Shown: positions 1-7,722 of the stretch, piece after piece | How the letters are laid out: each line of letters begins with the position of its first letter | Position numbering within the stretch: the first letter of the stretch is position 1 | DNA from: Pseudomonas palleroniana | GTDB taxonomy: Bacteria; Pseudomonadota; Gammaproteobacteria; Pseudomonadales; Pseudomonadaceae | NCBI RefSeq assembly: GCF_003031675.1 | Contig: NZ_PYWX01000053.1 | Span: 62,001-126,000 of the forward strand | DNA: 64,000 bases | Direction of reading: 5' to 3' | Notes under the pieces: model-generated | Databases searched by the model: none | Seen by the model: only the letters and a program-made list of their open reading frames with translations | What the model was told of the DNA's origin: nothing | Position numbers and translations under genes: made by a program

Positions 1-142
1 GGCCGTCGAGCACGGCGTTAAGGCGGCCGACCCCGTGCTCATGGGCGCCGAGGCTGCCATGTTCATGTTCGTGATCATCATGAGCGTGGGCGACAGCCAA
101 TGGCAGCAGGGCAAACGGCAAAGCGAGCAGCAGACGGCGCAT
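1..142 (-). CDS. N-terminus of a His-rich ZrgA/DUF2796-like periplasmic protein (partial)
   Basis: The reverse strand from an ATG at 142 reads a signal peptide (MRRLLLALPFALLPLAVAHA) followed by a His/Asp/Glu-rich stretch (HDDHEHEHGSLGAHEHGVG). The gene runs off the left edge, so only about 47 residues are visible. The pattern matches DUF2796/ZrgA-type proteins, which are exported, bind zinc and usually sit beside zinc transport genes. The zinc role is inferred from family and from a Zur-like operator just upstream. Downstream domains cannot be seen. Confidence 0.72.
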   Translation of the reverse strand, partial: MRRLLLALPFALLPLAVAHAHDDHEHEHGSLGAHEHGVGRLNAVLDG

Positions 143-169
143 GAGAAGGCTCCAGAACATGAAAGTTTT

Positions 170-192
170 GTTATGTGATCTTATAACAATGT
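170..192 (-). promoter_or_regulatory. Zur-like operator
   Basis: The core TGTGATCTTATAACA (174-188) differs at two positions from the gammaproteobacterial Zur core TGTTATANTATAACA. An extra TGTTAT half-site lies just to its left (169-174), so a wider dyad TGTTAT-N8-ATAACA is also present. It lies about 30 bp upstream of the His-rich exported protein gene, where zinc repression would be expected. The identification rests on motif and context only. Confidence 0.5.
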
Positions 193-272
193 GTGCAGAG
201 TTTGACCGCCCGCTTGGCGTTGCGCAAGCCGCGTGGGAGCATGCCTGTCAGAAAAATGCAGGAGGAAGGACG

Positions 273-614
273 ATGTTGCGAATTCGTGGAACCGTTGGCG
301 ATCTGCCGGTGGATTTGACCCTGGAGCTGGACGACGGCGACTGGGCCCGGCTGGGCGCGCAGTTGCAGGCCGCCCCGGCGCCCCTCGCGCCGACTGCTGC
401 GCCAGTCAAGCAGATCGATGATCTATGGCAGAAGGCCCAGGACCTGTTGCGCCAGGCCGGGCAACTCAGCGGGCTGGAATTGCTCGATCAACTGGAAGGG
501 CTGGCCGGCGATGCCGCGTCCGGCAAGCGCCTGTTGGTGCGCTTGCGACACAGTGCCAATGTCAAAGTCGCTAGCGGCGGGGACACGCCGCTGTACCGTT
601 GGGTCGACGCTTAA
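273..614 (+). CDS. conserved hypothetical protein, 113 aa
   Basis: I do not recognise the family. The chosen start is the ATG at 273, preceded by a strong GGAGGAAGG ribosome-binding site; the same frame stays open upstream to 141, but that would overlap the divergent gene's control region. The product begins MLRIRGTVGDLPVDLTLELDD, a short beta-rich segment, followed by an Ala/Pro linker and an amphipathic helical C-terminal half. There is no signal peptide or membrane segment. The stop overlaps the stop of the convergent thioredoxin gene within TTAA (611-614). Confidence 0.6.
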   Translation: MLRIRGTVGDLPVDLTLELDDGDWARLGAQLQAAPAPLAPTAAPVKQIDDLWQKAQDLLRQAGQLSGLELLDQLEGLAGDAASGKRLLVRLRHSANVKVASGGDTPLYRWVDA

Positions 615-1483
615 TACAGCGCGGCGAACAACTTGCGGCGGTATGCCGTGACCAATGGGTGGTCGTTGCCGAGCAATTCGAACACCTGTAGCAGGGTCTT
701 GTGCGGCAAGCCTTCGCTGTAGCTGCGATTGCGGATAAACAGTTTCAGCAAGCCTTCCAGCGCCGCGTCGTACTGCTGGCGCGCCAGTTGTTGAATCGCT
801 AGCTGATAGGCTGCTTCATCATCCTGCGGGTTTTGCGCCAGGCGGCTTTTCAGCTCGGCGGCGTCCGGCAGGTCGGCCGCCTGGCGCAGGAAGGTGATCT
901 GTGCCTTCGCCCCGGCGAGTGCGGCTTTGTGATCGTCGCTCTTCACGGCATCCAGCACCGCCTGGGCTTCGCCCAATTCACCGCGTTCGGCCAGGCAGCG
1001 TGCGTACAGGATCAGCGCGGCGGCGTGGGTGTTGTCCTCGCCCAGCAGTGCGACCAGCACCGCTTCGGCCTCGCTGATACGCCCTTCGGCAAACAGCGCC
1101 TGAGCCTGTTCCAGCGGATCGGCCGCGGCCGGTGGCGGCATCTGCACATGTGGCTCCAGCATCGCCCGCACCGCCGACTCCGGCTGCGCTCCGGCAAACC
1201 CGTCCACCGGCTGGCCATCCTTGAACAACACCACCGTCGGCAGGCTGCGAATGCCAAAACGCGCAACGATATCCTGCTCGGCCTCGCAGTCGACCTTGGC
1301 CAACAGCAACTCGCCCTGATAACTCTCGGCAATCTGCGCCAACAGCGGCATCAACGCCTTGCACGGGGCACACCACTCGGCCCAGAAATCCACCAACACA
1401 GGCTTGTGGAACGAGTTTTCGATGACTGCCTGATCAAAGGTGGCAGTGGTGGCATCGAAGATGTACGGCGTGGGCTCACTCAT
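611..1483 (-). CDS. cnoX: thioredoxin with C-terminal TPR-like region (CnoX/YbbN-like)
   Basis: The 290-aa protein has an N-terminal thioredoxin fold (about residues 5-110) with an intact WCAPC active site (Cys38, Cys41) and the cis-Pro motif SLPT. An Ala/Glu-rich helical C-terminal half follows, of the type that forms tetratricopeptide repeats in YbbN/CnoX. In E. coli, CnoX is a chaperedoxin that protects substrates under bleach stress and hands them to GroEL; its CxxC is incomplete there. Here the full CxxC suggests real redox activity. It is a single gene, convergent with the small hypothetical gene and transcribed away from the ruined abi locus. The exact function is inferred from domain order. 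Confidence 0.85.
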   Translation of the reverse strand: MSEPTPYIFDATTATFDQAVIENSFHKPVLVDFWAEWCAPCKALMPLLAQIAESYQGELLLAKVDCEAEQDIVARFGIRSLPTVVLFKDGQPVDGFAGAQPESAVRAMLEPHVQMPPPAAADPLEQAQALFAEGRISEAEAVLVALLGEDNTHAAALILYARCLAERGELGEAQAVLDAVKSDDHKAALAGAKAQITFLRQAADLPDAAELKSRLAQNPQDDEAAYQLAIQQLARQQYDAALEGLLKLFIRNRSYSEGLPHKTLLQVFELLGNDHPLVTAYRRKLFAALY

Positions 1484-1555
1484 GGGGCGTCTCGAATAAA
1501 GCGGGAATGGCGCAACTATAAGGGCTGGCGCGGGCTACCGGAAGCGGCTTGGCGT

Positions 1556-2234
1556 TCACTCGCGAGCGGCGTGCCAAAAGGTGTCTTCATACCAATCGCG
1601 GGGAAAACCCATCGACTTAAGGTTAACGGCGGGAAACTCACTGATCAGGTGATATAAGCGTTGGTCCCAGCCATATACCAGTGGCTACCGTAGGTAGGTC
1701 CCATGGGTTGCTGATAACGGCGCGGGATGCAATCTCAACTCTTTCGATGGCATCCATCGTTAGTAATCGAAGGCGCCGGTCAAAATCGTACAGTTGGGTT
1801 AACTGGCGGAACTGGCTGCCCTCACGGAACCGATGGTCGAGACCTTCCGGCTTTTGGAAAGGCCGCATGTAAGGGCTTAATCGAAAGAAACTGACGGCCT
1901 GTAAAAAGGACTTGGCGCGGGCTGATGCCAGTCAGTTAAAGGGTGGGCTGTAGAACACATGATCTGTAGTGAGCGGGCTTGCCCCGCGCTGGGTGGCGAA
2001 GCCGCCCCAAACCCAGGCACTTCGGTCCTTCTGAAATACGGCGGCGTCTTTGTTGGGGCGGCTGCGCCACCCAGCGCGGGGCAAGCCCGCTCACTACAGA
2101 GTTTGGTTGCGGCAGGTTCTCTTAACTGACTGGCATTACTCGGCGCGGGCCTCATTTTGAATGTGCAAACCGCGCTGCTTGAGCAGTTCCAATTGAGCAG
2201 GAACGTCTATGGCAGGCTTGTTGAATGTCCTCAT
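1556..2234 (-). pseudogene. degraded Abi_2 (AbiD/AbiF-type) abortive-infection gene, split by a miniature element
   Basis: Reading the reverse strand from ATG 2234 gives MRTFNKPAIDVPAQLELL... ending in NEARA. After removal of the element at 1923-2138 the frame continues SFLQAVSFFRLSPYMRPFQ and then LYDFDRRLRLLTMDAIERVEI. This is the conserved core of Abi_2 (PF07751) proteins, including the YYRLS-like and FDRRLR motifs. Past VISN the frame breaks; the expected next piece (MGPTYGSHWYM) appears in another frame, and the C-terminal signature NLKSMGFPRDW in a third, ending at 1556. There is also internal deletion, since the middle of a normal ~300-aa Abi protein is missing. The gene is therefore dead through insertion plus frameshifts. 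A normal member would be a phage-exclusion RNase or toxin. Confidence 0.8.
1923..2138. mobile_element. 216-bp miniature inverted-repeat element (copy 1)
   Basis: Terminal inverted repeats read ATGCCAGTCAGTTAA (1925-1939) and its complement (2122-2136). A second large inverted repeat inside starts TGTAGTGAGCGGGCTTGCCC and closes as the reverse complement, so most of the element folds into one long hairpin. There is no transposase gene. Direct repeats flank it: CTTGGCGCGGGC at 1911-1922 and CTCGGCGCGGGC at 2139-2150, 11 of 12 identical, so a target duplication inside the abi reading frame is clear. A second copy, in opposite orientation, lies at 35735-35949. Duplication length and end structure suggest mobilisation by an IS4-like transposase; that last step is inference. 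Confidence 0.85.
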
Positions 2235-2252
2235 GCTCAAAAAATACCGAGC

Positions 2253-2400
2253 ATAAAAAACCCGCACAATTTGTGCTTGGTTACTGACGCAACCAGAGGC
2301 ATGGCGGGTGTATTACTGCGAAGGCTAGGCAGCTGCCCGGCGTTTTGCAAGCCCTTCATACGACCGGCGATAGGCGACGGGGTCTGGAAATGCATGCTGA
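2253..2400 (-). ncRNA. candidate small RNA upstream of the abi gene
   Basis: On the strand of abi, the DNA just before its start codon ends in a compact intrinsic terminator (GCACAAATTGTGC plus a T run) although no protein gene precedes it. The roughly 140 nt before the terminator contain pairable blocks (CCAGA with TCTGG, GACC with GGTC, GGCAG with CTGCC). AbiF-family toxins are known to be accompanied by a structured noncoding RNA, so this is a plausible remnant of that partner. The 5' end is a guess and no covariance model could be run. Confidence 0.3.
2255..2280 (-). terminator. intrinsic terminator between candidate ncRNA and abi
   Basis: On the minus strand GCACAA-A-TTGTGC is extended by a weaker CC/GG pair and followed by six T residues. 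It sits 21 nt upstream of the abi start codon, which would be an odd place for a terminator unless a separate transcript ends there. Confidence 0.5.
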
Positions 2401-2496
2401 TTAATTGTCCAAGTGCGTGCAAAAGGAGGGCATTTTCCACAGCCATTCCTTTTATGTCTCAGCGAACGTATTGCCAGAAATTTGTAACGTTCGGGT

Positions 2497-3150
2497 TTAA
2501 CGCCGCGAATGGTACAGGCTCACCTTGCGAAACTCCCAAGGCTCGGCCAGGTCGGGCAGTGTCAGTGCATCAAGGATCTGCAACCGCCGGTAATCCGGGT
2601 GCTGGAAGTCCCTGACCCGCGAGTCGGCCACCAGCGCTTCGCGGCCACGGGTGAGGAATTGATCCAGCAGCGGCAGGTTGGCCCGGTCGTAGAGCACGTC
2701 GGCCACCAGGATCAGGTCGAAGCGGTCGGCTTCGGCGAAGAAGTCTGCCGAATAACCCAGCGTCACACCGTTGAGTTCGGCATTGGCCCGGCAGGCGGCC
2801 AGCGCCAGTGGGTCAAGGTCACAGGCCACCACTTCGCGCGCGCCCGCCTTGACGGCGGCAATCCCGGCCACGCCGGAGCCGGCGCCGAAGTCCAGTACGC
2901 GTTTGTCGGCGACCCACTCGGGGTTGGCCGCCAGATATCGCGCCAGTGCCAGGCCGCTGGCCCAGCAGAAACTCCAGTAGGGCGGTTCATGCAGGATACG
3001 CCGGGTTTCTTCCTGGCTGAATTCGCGGTCCATGTTGTCCGCATCCAGCAGCCACAATGACAACTCGGTGCCCGGCAGCGGGCAGGGCACCAGTTGCGCA
3101 TCGCCGATCAGCTCGCTGAGGGCGCGCTGCAGAGGCAGCGGTGGCGTCAT
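2497..3150 (-). CDS. class I SAM-dependent methyltransferase (ETFB/EEF1A lysine methyltransferase-like)
   Basis: The 217-aa protein carries the SAM-binding motif I VLDFGAGSG (residues 85-93), the acidic loop VACDLDP and a preceding EPPYWSFCWASG segment. These are features of the nicotinamide N-methyltransferase-like or PrmA-related group that includes protein-lysine methyltransferases. The substrate cannot be read from sequence. The start ATG overlaps the stop of the upstream lipoprotein gene by 4 bp (ATGA), so the two are translationally coupled. No membrane segment or signal peptide is visible. Confidence 0.82.
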   Translation of the reverse strand: MTPPLPLQRALSELIGDAQLVPCPLPGTELSLWLLDADNMDREFSQEETRRILHEPPYWSFCWASGLALARYLAANPEWVADKRVLDFGAGSGVAGIAAVKAGAREVVACDLDPLALAACRANAELNGVTLGYSADFFAEADRFDLILVADVLYDRANLPLLDQFLTRGREALVADSRVRDFQHPDYRRLQILDALTLPDLAEPWEFRKVSLYHSRR

Positions 3151-3602
3151 GGTGCCTTGACGAGTTGCAAGGGACCGGTGGTCTGGGTGATCGCCTGGGT
3201 GATACGCACGGCGGGCAGGTGCAGGATCAACTGGCCGGACTGGCTGGCGCGGCCGCGTAATTCAACCCGCGCACCGGCCGGGAACGCCTCGGGGTTGAAG
3301 CGCAGGCGGAAGGCCAGGGGCTTGCCGTTGGCGGACAACACGCTGCTGGCGAGCAATTGTTGCGGGCGGTTGCGTTCATCGATCACCAGCAGTGCCAATT
3401 CGACTTCGGCATTGGCCGGCACGCCATTGAGCACGCCGCTGATTTCCCGCTGATACGCCGGCAAGGGGCCAAGGTCTTCAATACCCGGGACTTTTTTCTC
3501 TTGGGCTGGTGTCGGTTGAGGTGCGGCCGGCTTGGGGGCTTCGCTGCTGCAGGCGACCAGAAAACTGAACAGGCCGAGTAAAACCAGTGGTCGTAACTGC
3601 AT
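3147..3602 (-). CDS. YbaY-family lipoprotein
   Basis: The start is placed at 3602, giving MQLRPLVLLGLFSFLVACSS, a lipoprotein signal peptide with lipobox LVAC (lipidated Cys18). The longer frame upstream has no such signal. A Pro/Lys-rich linker leads to a beta-sandwich domain (ISGVLNGVPANAEVELALL ... PLQLVKAP) characteristic of YbaY/YscW-type lipoproteins (PF09619). Length is 151 aa. Such proteins sit in the outer membrane and some act as secretin pilotins; no secretion genes are nearby, so the role here is unknown. It is co-transcribed with the downstream methyltransferase (4-bp overlap) and divergent from nrdR. Confidence 0.78.
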   Translation of the reverse strand: MQLRPLVLLGLFSFLVACSSEAPKPAAPQPTPAQEKKVPGIEDLGPLPAYQREISGVLNGVPANAEVELALLVIDERNRPQQLLASSVLSANGKPLAFRLRFNPEAFPAGARVELRGRASQSGQLILHLPAVRITQAITQTTGPLQLVKAP

Positions 3603-3741
3603 GTACGGCTCCAGAAGTGACAAAATCCGTGGTTTGAAAATCAAGAAACATAATAGCCCGCCTATATACCGTAAAGGCTATGGCTTGTCTTGCCACGGGG
3701 ATGCGCTACCATGGCCCTCCCTTTTTTTGTTGCCTGCCACC

Positions 3742-4206
3742 ATGCACTGTCCCTTCTGCGGTGCCAACGACACCAAGGTCATTGATTCGCGTCTGGTCGC
3801 CGAGGGCGATCAAGTGCGTCGCCGGCGCGAATGCCTGGCCTGCGGTGAACGTTTCACCACCTTCGAAACCGCCGAACTGGTATTGCCGCGTCTGATCAAG
3901 TCCGACGGCAGCCGCCAGCCTTTCGACGAAGACAAACTACGCGCCGGTATGCAGCGCGCCCTGGAAAAACGCCCGGTGAGTGTCGAGCGGCTGGAGGCGG
4001 CGCTGGTGCACATCAAGCACAAGCTGCGCGCAACCGGCGAGCGCGAGGTCAAGAGCCTGGTGGTTGGAGAACTGGTGATGGGCGAGCTGCAAAAGCTCGA
4101 CGAAGTCGCCTATATCCGTTTCGCCTCGGTGTATCGACGCTTCCAGGACCTCAATGAGTTCCGCGAAGAGATCGACCGCCTGGCCCGTGAGCCGGTCAAA
4201 GAATGA
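3742..4206 (+). CDS. nrdR: transcriptional repressor NrdR
   Basis: The 154-aa NrdR is full length. It has a zinc ribbon with Cys3, Cys6, Cys31 and Cys34 (MHCPFCG ... CLACGERF), then an ATP-cone domain starting LVLPRLIKSDGSRQPFDEDKL. NrdR senses ATP/dATP and represses ribonucleotide reductase operons by binding NrdR boxes. The start ATG 3742 is the one that gives the zinc ribbon. The gene heads the riboflavin cluster and overlaps ribD by 4 bp, an arrangement conserved widely in proteobacteria. Confidence 0.97.
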   Translation: MHCPFCGANDTKVIDSRLVAEGDQVRRRRECLACGERFTTFETAELVLPRLIKSDGSRQPFDEDKLRAGMQRALEKRPVSVERLEAALVHIKHKLRATGEREVKSLVVGELVMGELQKLDEVAYIRFASVYRRFQDLNEFREEIDRLAREPVKE

Positions 4207-5342
4207 ACCCGTCTTCCACTGCCGAGCAGGCTGTCCTCGACGCTCATTACATGGCTCGCGCCCTGGAACTGGCGCGCAAGGGCCTGTACACCACCCACCC
4301 TAACCCGCGTGTAGGCTGCGTGATCGTGCGCGATGGGCAGGTGGTCGGCGAAGGCTGGCATGAGCGCACCGGCGAACCCCACGCCGAGCCCAACGCCCTG
4401 CGCGCCGCCGGCGACAAGGCGCGTGGCGCCACGGTGTACGTGACCCTCGAACCCTGCAGCCATCATGGGCGTACCCCGCCGTGCGCGGATGCATTGGTGA
4501 GTGCCGGTGTGGCGCGTGTCGTCGCCGGGATGCAGGACCCGAACCCGGAAGTGGCCGGGCGTGGTATGCAGCGCCTGGCTCAGGCCGGTATCGAGGTACA
4601 GAGCGGTGTGCTGGAAGCGCAGGCGCGTGCATTGAACCCGGGTTTCCTCAAGCGCATGGAACACGGCCTGCCATTTGTGCGGGTCAAGCTGGCAATGAGC
4701 CTGGACGGCCGCACCGCCATGGCCAGCGGCGAAAGCCAATGGATCACCGGCCCGGCTGCCCGCGCCGCCGTGCAACGCCTGCGTGCCGAAGCCAGTGTGG
4801 TGCTGACCGGCGCCGACACCGTGTTAGCCGACGGCGCCCGCCTGACCGTGCGTGCTGCCGAACTGGGCCTGGATGAGGCGACCACCGCTTTGGCCATGTC
4901 GCGTCCGCCCTTGCGCGTGCTGATCGACGGCCGCCTGCGCGTGCCGCTTAACGCGCCGTTCTTCAAGGCCGGCCCGGCCCTGGTCATCACCTGCGTCACT
5001 CCGGAGAATCAGTTCCCGCGGGGCCCTGAATGCCTGGTGGTGCCGGGGGTTGATGGCCAGGTCGACCTGCGTTCGGCCCTGGTTGCCCTGGCCGCGCGTG
5101 GCGTCAACGAGGTGCTGGTGGAGGCCGGTCCGAGCCTCGCAGGCGCCTTCGCCCAGCAGGGGCTGGTGGACGAGTACGTGATTTTCGTCGCCGGCAAGTT
5201 CCTTGGCTCCGCCGCTCGGCCTTTGTTGGACTGGCCGCTTGAGAAACTGGCGGATGCCCCCCAACTCAAGATCACTGAAATGCGCGCTGTGGGCGACGAC
5301 TGGCGAGTCACTGCCATTCCTTTGCCAGTAGCGAGCGTATAA
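4203..5342 (+). CDS. ribD: bifunctional diaminohydroxyphosphoribosylaminopyrimidine deaminase / 5-amino-6-(5-phosphoribosylamino)uracil reductase
   Basis: The 379-aa protein catalyses the second and third steps of riboflavin synthesis. The N-terminal cytidine-deaminase fold has the zinc site H60-A-E62, Cys85 and Cys94 (PCSHHGRTPPC). The C-terminal reductase domain begins near residue 155 (FVRVKLAMSLDGRTA) and carries the NADPH-binding region typical of RibD. Its start overlaps the nrdR stop (ATGA), and ribC follows after 45 bp, so the block is likely one operon. No FMN riboswitch is visible ahead of it. Confidence 0.97.
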   Translation: MNPSSTAEQAVLDAHYMARALELARKGLYTTHPNPRVGCVIVRDGQVVGEGWHERTGEPHAEPNALRAAGDKARGATVYVTLEPCSHHGRTPPCADALVSAGVARVVAGMQDPNPEVAGRGMQRLAQAGIEVQSGVLEAQARALNPGFLKRMEHGLPFVRVKLAMSLDGRTAMASGESQWITGPAARAAVQRLRAEASVVLTGADTVLADGARLTVRAAELGLDEATTALAMSRPPLRVLIDGRLRVPLNAPFFKAGPALVITCVTPENQFPRGPECLVVPGVDGQVDLRSALVALAARGVNEVLVEAGPSLAGAFAQQGLVDEYVIFVAGKFLGSAARPLLDWPLEKLADAPQLKITEMRAVGDDWRVTAIPLPVASV

Positions 5343-5387
5343 TTTCCGGCCTGCGCCCGGCGCAGCCCTGTTTTCCTGGAGAAGGCC

Positions 5388-6050
5388 ATGTTCACCGGCA
5401 TTATCGAATCCATCGGCAGCATCCGCGCCATGACCCCAAAAGGCGGCGATGTACGCCTGCTGGTTGAAACCGGCAAGCTCGACCTCGGCGACGTCAAGCT
5501 GGGCGACAGCATCGCCGTCAACGGCGTATGCCTGACGGTCATCGAACTGCCGGGCAACGGCTTTGCCGCCGACGTCAGCCGGGAAACCCTGGACTGCACG
5601 GCGATGAATGACCTCAAGGCGGGCAGCCCGGTCAACCTGGAAAAAGCCCTGACGCCCACCACCCGCCTGGGCGGTCACCTGGTCAGCGGCCATGTCGACG
5701 GCGTCGGCGAAGTGGTGGCGCGCAGCGAAAACGCGCGTGCTGTGGAGTTTCGCATCCGGGCTCCCAAAGAGCTGGCCAAGTACATCGCCCACAAAGGCTC
5801 GATCACCGTCGATGGCACCAGCCTGACCGTTAACGCGGTCAATGGCGCCGAGTTTGAATTGACCATCATTCCCCACACGCTCAGCGAAACGATCATGGCC
5901 TCGTACCAGCCGGGTCGCCGGGTGAACCTGGAAGTGGACTTGCTGGCCCGTTACCTGGAGCGCCTGCTGTTGGGCGAAAAGGCCGCAGAGCCAACCGGTA
6001 GTAACATCACTGAAAGTTTTCTGGCCGCTAACGGCTACCTGAAATCCTGA
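5388..6050 (+). CDS. ribC: riboflavin synthase, alpha subunit
   Basis: The 220-aa protein dismutates two 6,7-dimethyl-8-ribityllumazines to riboflavin. It starts with the hallmark MFTGIIE and contains two lumazine-binding repeats, the second starting near GHLVSGHVDGVG. It is preceded by a good GGAGAAGG ribosome-binding site and lies between ribD and the ribBA gene. The name follows Pseudomonas/E. coli usage; ribE is a synonym in some genomes. Confidence 0.96.
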   Translation: MFTGIIESIGSIRAMTPKGGDVRLLVETGKLDLGDVKLGDSIAVNGVCLTVIELPGNGFAADVSRETLDCTAMNDLKAGSPVNLEKALTPTTRLGGHLVSGHVDGVGEVVARSENARAVEFRIRAPKELAKYIAHKGSITVDGTSLTVNAVNGAEFELTIIPHTLSETIMASYQPGRRVNLEVDLLARYLERLLLGEKAAEPTGSNITESFLAANGYLKS

Positions 6051-6065
6051 CCAAGGGGGTGCCGC

Positions 6066-7157
6066 GTGGCGCTCAATAGCATCGAAGAACTGGTTGAAGA
6101 CATCCGCCAAGGCAAGATGGTCATCCTGATGGATGACGAAGACCGTGAAAACGAAGGCGACATCATCATGGCCGCCGAGGCCTGCCAGCCTGAGCACATC
6201 AACTTCATGGCCAAGCACGCCCGCGGGCTGATCTGCATGCCCATGAGCCGCGAGCGCTGCGAGTTGCTCAAGCTGCCGTTGATGGCGCCGCGCAACGGCT
6301 CGGGTTTCGGCACCAAGTTCACGGTTTCCATTGAGGCGACCACCGGCGTCACCACCGGTATCTCCGCCGCTGACCGCGCACGCACTGTGCAAGCCGCCGC
6401 CGCCAAAGATGCCAAGGCGGAAGACATCGTCAGCCCGGGTCACATTTTCCCGTTGATGGCCCAGCCGGGCGGCACCCTGGCACGTGCCGGCCACACCGAG
6501 GCGGCCTGCGACCTGGCGCGCATGGCCGGTTTTGAGCCGAGCGGGGTGATCTGCGAGGTGATGAACGACGACGGCACCATGGCCCGTCGTCCTGAGCTGG
6601 AAGCTTTTGCCGCTGAACACAACCTCAAGATCGGCACCATTGCCGACCTGATTCACTACCGCATGATCCACGAACGTACCGTTCAGCGGATTGCCGAGCA
6701 GCCTCTGGACAGCGAACTGGGCCAATTCAATTTGGTGACCTACCGTGATTCAGTGGAAGGCGACGTGCACATGGCCCTGACCCTGGGCAACATCTGCGCC
6801 GAAGAACCGACCCTGGTGCGGGTGCACAACATGGACCCGCTGCGTGACCTGCTGATGGTCAAGCAACCGGGGCGCTGGAGCCTGCGGGCCGCCATGGCTG
6901 CGGTTTCCGAGGCCGGCAGCGGTGTGGTGCTGCTGCTCGGTCACCCGCTTGATGGCGATGTGCTGCTGGCGCATATCCGCGAAACCGCCGACCACGCGCC
7001 GGTAAAAAAACCGACCACCTACAGCATCGTCGGTGCCGGTTCGCAGATCCTGCGTGACCTCGGTGTGCGCAAAATGCGCCTGATGAGTGCACCGATGAAA
7101 TTTAATGCGATATCCGGTTTCGACCTGGAAGTTGTAGAATACGTGCCCTCCGAATAA
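6066..7157 (+). CDS. ribBA: 3,4-dihydroxy-2-butanone-4-phosphate synthase with degenerate GTP cyclohydrolase II domain (RibBA/RibBX)
   Basis: The 363-aa protein starts with GTG (6066) after AAGGGGG. The RibB half (about residues 1-200) has the acidic motif DDEDRENEGD and HTEA, so the synthase should be active. The C-terminal half aligns with GTP cyclohydrolase II but lacks the three zinc-binding cysteines and the LRQEGRG motif present in the separate RibA at 10115. It therefore probably cannot open the GTP ring. This corresponds to the RibBX hybrids described in proteobacteria. The C-terminal domain may be structural or regulatory. Confidence 0.93.
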   Translation: MALNSIEELVEDIRQGKMVILMDDEDRENEGDIIMAAEACQPEHINFMAKHARGLICMPMSRERCELLKLPLMAPRNGSGFGTKFTVSIEATTGVTTGISAADRARTVQAAAAKDAKAEDIVSPGHIFPLMAQPGGTLARAGHTEAACDLARMAGFEPSGVICEVMNDDGTMARRPELEAFAAEHNLKIGTIADLIHYRMIHERTVQRIAEQPLDSELGQFNLVTYRDSVEGDVHMALTLGNICAEEPTLVRVHNMDPLRDLLMVKQPGRWSLRAAMAAVSEAGSGVVLLLGHPLDGDVLLAHIRETADHAPVKKPTTYSIVGAGSQILRDLGVRKMRLMSAPMKFNAISGFDLEVVEYVPSE

Positions 7158-7245
7158 AGGCCGGCGATTTTTGCCCCTTGTTCGCGGTTAAATCATCACT
7201 AAGGGGCGCCTTTTTCGCGTCCCGGCTCTTTAAGAGATTTGTCGA

Positions 7246-7722
7246 ATGACCCTGAAGACCATCGAAGGTACCTTCATCGCCCCCAAAGGCCGCTATGCCC
7301 TGGTGGTTGGCCGCTTCAACAGCTTCGTGGTTGAAAGCCTGGTAAGCGGTGCCGTGGACGCCCTGGTTCGCCACGGTGTGAGCGAAAGCGACATCACCCT
7401 CATCCGTGCCCCTGGCGCCTTCGAAATTCCGCTGGTTGCGCAAAAAGTCGCACAGCAGGGCGAATACGCGGCGATCATCGCCCTGGGCGCGGTCATTCGT
7501 GGCGGTACTCCGCATTTCGAATACGTGGCTGGCGAATGCACCAAGGGCCTGGCCCAGGTGTCCATGGAATTCGGCGTACCGGTTGCCTTCGGCGTGCTGA
7601 CCGTTGACTCCATCGAGCAAGCCATCGAGCGCTCCGGCACCAAGGCCGGTAACAAAGGCGCCGAAGCTGCCCTGTCCGCCTTGGAAATGGTCAGCCTGCT
7701 GTCGCAGTTGGAGGCCAAGTGA
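7246..7722 (+). CDS. ribH: 6,7-dimethyl-8-ribityllumazine synthase
   Basis: The 158-aa lumazine synthase makes the substrate for riboflavin synthase. Recognisable segments are RFNSFV near the N-terminus, the substrate loop RAPGAFEIP, and ALGAVIRGGTPHFEYV with the catalytic His. It is full length. It overlaps nusB through GTGA (7719-7722), the conserved ribH-nusB pairing. The 88 bp before it contain only a weak CCCCTT/AAGGGG dyad with a T run, possibly an attenuator. Confidence 0.97.
   Translation: MTLKTIEGTFIAPKGRYALVVGRFNSFVVESLVSGAVDALVRHGVSESDITLIRAPGAFEIPLVAQKVAQQGEYAAIIALGAVIRGGTPHFEYVAGECTKGLAQVSMEFGVPVAFGVLTVDSIEQAIERSGTKAGNKGAEAALSALEMVSLLSQLEAK

Noticed and set aside
2237..2496. Short open frames (up to 69 codons) upstream of the abi remnant
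   Set aside because: No ribosome-binding site or family match, and they run through a terminator-like hairpin; a noncoding reading fits better.
4100..5400. FMN riboswitch for the riboflavin genes
   Set aside because: The spaces before ribD, ribC, ribBA, ribH and ribA are too short or lack the conserved RFN blocks, so none is called.
4824..6725. 633-aa open frame antisense to ribD, ribC and ribBA
   Set aside because: Same reason: sense enzymes are clear and the antisense reading is a GC-bias artefact.
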